A DNA stretch of 8,121 nt from Anaerolineaceae bacterium UBA6105 (lineage in GTDB: Bacteria > Chloroflexota > Anaerolineae > Anaerolineales > Anaerolineaceae): positions 1 to 8,121 of the forward strand of contig DIWN01000081.1 in NCBI GenBank assembly GCA_002423495.1, read 5' to 3'. Made by a program: the position numbers and the translations under genes. The notes below the pieces were generated by a model. The model saw only the letters and a list, made by a program, of their open reading frames with translations, was not told the DNA's origin and made no database searches. This document shows, one piece after another, positions 6,170 through 8,121 of this stretch (position 1 is the stretch's first letter; the number at the start of each line of letters is the position of its first letter).

Positions 6170-7204
6170 ATGAGAGAAATTCGTTTAGCACTGGTAGGAT
6201 TTGGAAATGTTGGGCAGGCATTTGCCCGCTTGTTGGTTGAAAAGCGGCAGGAGCTGGAAACTGACTTTGGCATCAGCCCGGTGGTCACTGGCATCAAAAC
6301 CGGCCGGCATGCCTCCTGCATCAATCCGGCAGGGATCGACCTGGAACAGGCTCTGTCCTTTATGGACGAAGGTCGTCCGCTTACCGGGCTTGACACCTTC
6401 AGCTTTTCAGGGGACACAATGGAATTTATCCACTCCTGTCCGGCGGACGTGATGTTTGAAACCACACCCGTCAACCCCATCAGCGGTCAACCTGCCCTGA
6501 ACCATCTCCGCCACGCCCTCGAGCACGGCATGCACGTCATCACCGCCAACAAAGGTCCCGTGGTTTATGGCTATCGAGAGCTCAAAGAACTTGCTGCCAG
6601 GCAGAGGCTTGGTTTCCGTTTTGAGTCAGCCGTGATGGATGGCGCGCCGATCTTTTCGCTCTTTCGCCACCCGCTGCGGGGTGCCCGTCTGATTAGTTTC
6701 AGCGGCATCCTCAACTCCTGTACGAACTTACTGCTCGATCGCATGGGGCAGGGCGAGACGCTCGAAGAAGCGATTGCTTATGGAGCGTCCATCGGCATCA
6801 CCGAAACCGACCCCAGCAACGATGTGGACGGCTGGGACGCGTCAATCAAAGTGGCAGCGCTGGCTACTGTGCTGATGGATCATCCACTGACGCCAGTGGA
6901 AGTTGACCGGGAAGGCATCCGCGAGATCACCAGGGAAATGATCGCTGAGGCAGAAGCTGCAAGCGAACGCTGGAAGCTGGTCTGCAAAGCCTATTGGCAG
7001 GATGGAGACTTTGTTGCCCGGGTGCGCCCCGAACGGGTTGGACCGGAATCGCCCTTATATAGCGTGGGCGGCACCTCTTCTTTTGTCAACTTTGAACTCG
7101 ATGTGCTGCCCGGACTGGGCGTTCTTGAATCAAACCCCAGCCCGAAAACCACCGCCTACGGGATGCTCGCGGACCTGATTGATCTGGAGGGGGAACAGGC
7201 ATGA
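6170..7204 (+). CDS. hom: homoserine dehydrogenase, short form without ACT domain
   Basis: This 344-residue enzyme reduces aspartate semialdehyde to homoserine with NAD(P)H, the branch point to threonine and methionine. GFGNVG (10-15) is the Rossmann nucleotide-binding loop. TANKGP with K128 lies at the domain junction. The catalytic domain has GILNSCTNLLLD (179-190) and ITETDPSNDVDGWDASIK, giving E212, D218, D223 and catalytic K227 in the spacing of the yeast enzyme. The usual bacterial enzyme of about 430 residues ends in an ACT regulatory domain, which is absent here, so direct threonine feedback is not expected through that route. The start follows AGGTGA and opens directly into the first beta strand. 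The stop overlaps the folK ATG (ATGA, 7201-7204), which suggests translational coupling. Family is firm. Short homologues are less studied, so a related semialdehyde substrate is not excluded. Confidence 0.88.
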   Translation: MREIRLALVGFGNVGQAFARLLVEKRQELETDFGISPVVTGIKTGRHASCINPAGIDLEQALSFMDEGRPLTGLDTFSFSGDTMEFIHSCPADVMFETTPVNPISGQPALNHLRHALEHGMHVITANKGPVVYGYRELKELAARQRLGFRFESAVMDGAPIFSLFRHPLRGARLISFSGILNSCTNLLLDRMGQGETLEEAIAYGASIGITETDPSNDVDGWDASIKVAALATVLMDHPLTPVEVDREGIREITREMIAEAEAASERWKLVCKAYWQDGDFVARVRPERVGPESPLYSVGGTSSFVNFELDVLPGLGVLESNPSPKTTAYGMLADLIDLEGEQA

Positions 7205-7680
7205 TCGGTGTTTTTCTTGGGATAGGCACCAACCTTGGCGACCGGGAGCGCAACCTCCAGGAGGCGCGCCAGGTCTTGAGCCAACGGCTGGAGATCCTCA
7301 AGGAATCATCCATCTACCAGACCGCACCCTGGGGCTATCTGGACCAACCTGCCTTTCTCAACCAGGCGATTGAAGCCCAAACCGCTTTGAGCTCGTTGAA
7401 CCTGCTGGATGTTCTCAAGCAAACCGAAAATGAATTGGGACGGCAGGAAAACTTCCGCTATGGTCCAAGGCTGATCGACCTGGACATCCTGTTTTATGGC
7501 AACAGGATTATCCAGACTCCCCGTTTGCAGGTACCGCATCCGCGCTTGACGCAGCGTGCTTTTGTGTTGGTGCCGCTGGCAGAAATTGCGCCGGATTTTG
7601 TGCATCCACAAAATAAACAGACCATCACCCAATTGCTTGCGGCTTTGCCGGACCTGGGAGGGGTGCAAAAGTGCGGATAG
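7201..7680 (+). CDS. folK: 2-amino-4-hydroxy-6-hydroxymethyldihydropteridine diphosphokinase (HPPK)
   Basis: This 159-residue cytoplasmic enzyme transfers pyrophosphate from ATP to 6-hydroxymethyl-7,8-dihydropterin, the step before dihydropteroate synthase in folate synthesis. Visible family motifs are GIGTNLGDR (7-15), YQTAPWGYLDQPAFLNQ (39-55) and the signature RYGPRLIDLDIL (86-97), which includes R90 and the metal-binding D93 and D95. VPHPRLTQRAFVLVPLAEIAPD (111-132) follows, with H113. R81 matches the second conserved arginine. Length is typical. The start overlaps the stop of hom by four bases and follows GGAGGGGG (7186-7193) seven bases upstream. No folB or folP is adjacent in the window, so it sits outside a folate cluster. 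Nothing looks broken. Assignment is secure. Confidence 0.95.
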   Translation: MIGVFLGIGTNLGDRERNLQEARQVLSQRLEILKESSIYQTAPWGYLDQPAFLNQAIEAQTALSSLNLLDVLKQTENELGRQENFRYGPRLIDLDILFYGNRIIQTPRLQVPHPRLTQRAFVLVPLAEIAPDFVHPQNKQTITQLLAALPDLGGVQKCG

Positions 7681-8121
7681 GGCTGGCGTTTGCGGCGTTG
7701 CTCTTGCCGGGGCTGGCATGGTGGCTGTGGTTTGGCGATCGCCGCAAGGACGGCGCCCAGGCGCTAGCTGAGATCATCACGATCAGCGCCAGTTTCATTG
7801 CGCTTGGAACGCTTGGCTTCTATACCGTTCGTCTGAAGTTCACCCCGCTCTTACTTGGGATCGTGCTGGGTGTGTGCTTTGGGGTCGCATTTGCCGGGCT
7901 CATTCGCAGAGGCAAAGGAGCGTTCAACAAAACCTGGCTGTTTGCCCTGCTTGGCTTGGCGTTTGCCCTGGCGTGGCGCTTTTGGCAGGCAAGAGATCTG
8001 GTTTTGCCTAATTGGGTCGATTCCCAACATCACGTCCTGATCGTTCGAAAAATGATCGAATTTGGCGGGCTGCCGAGCACGCTCGAGCCTTACCTGCCCG
8101 GACCGTTTTACTATCACTTTG
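7671..8121 (+). CDS. multi-spanning membrane protein, GT-C-like, cut by window edge
   Basis: A GTG start at 7671 opens a frame of 150 codons that runs off the window. GGGAGGGG (7656-7663) lies seven bases upstream, and the frame overlaps the end of folK by ten bases, so it is likely the third gene of the operon. Hydrophobic helices lie near residues 3-22, 33-53, 58-78 and 88-105, with arginine/lysine-rich turns (RRKDG, RRGKG). After the fourth helix comes LPNWVDSQHH with D117, then a stretch with GGLPST and PFYYHF. An aspartate in an early extracytoplasmic loop and a following YHF segment fit large membrane glycosyltransferases of the GT-C type or related uncharacterised polytopic proteins of Chloroflexota. 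The domain that would settle this is outside the window, so function is left open. The coding frame itself is well supported. Confidence 0.75.
   Translation, partial: MRIGLAFAALLLPGLAWWLWFGDRRKDGAQALAEIITISASFIALGTLGFYTVRLKFTPLLLGIVLGVCFGVAFAGLIRRGKGAFNKTWLFALLGLAFALAWRFWQARDLVLPNWVDSQHHVLIVRKMIEFGGLPSTLEPYLPGPFYYHF

Overview
The window looks like chromosomal DNA of a moderately GC-rich bacterium. The style of the proteins (a DnaE with an intact PHP domain and an acidic linker before its C-terminal domain, a DPM1-like glycosyltransferase with two C-terminal membrane helices, a short homoserine dehydrogenase next to folK, a polytopic GT-C-like membrane protein) and the REP-like intergenic repeats suggest Chloroflexota, probably Anaerolineae. 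This is inference from protein and repeat style, not from a marker gene.

Region 1 (1-392, minus strand) is the left part of an IS110-family insertion sequence. It holds the first 46 codons of the DEDD transposase/recombinase and about 250 bases of upstream non-coding DNA. That non-coding DNA can be read as a bridge RNA gene. A 10-bp stem encloses a loop containing TCTCGCCCT, which is identical to the 9 bases of host flank ending at the inferred insertion junction. This matches the 7+2 layout (left target plus CT core) known for IS621. A matching right guide (AACGTAG) lies on the other side of a small hairpin in the same loop. Region 2 (393-959) has no convincing gene. It is a patchwork of inverted repeats, a 65-67 bp imperfect tandem repeat and REP-like motifs, one of which (CGTAGGG) resembles the reconstructed insertion target.

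Region 3 (960-2030, plus strand) is a membrane-anchored family 2 glycosyltransferase whose -10 box sits so close to the ATG that the message is probably leaderless. Region 4 (2031-5974) is dnaE, the replicative DNA polymerase III alpha subunit, with its own extended -10 promoter and a palindrome in its leader. Its catalytic aspartates, nine PHP metal ligands and QLDLF clamp-binding motif are all visible.

Region 5 (5975-8121) is a separate transcription unit starting at a TATAAT box. It encodes a short homoserine dehydrogenase (threonine/methionine branch), folK (folate synthesis) and the start of a multi-spanning membrane protein that runs off the window. The three genes overlap by 4 and 10 bases and each downstream gene has a strong Shine-Dalgarno sequence, so they are probably translated from one mRNA.
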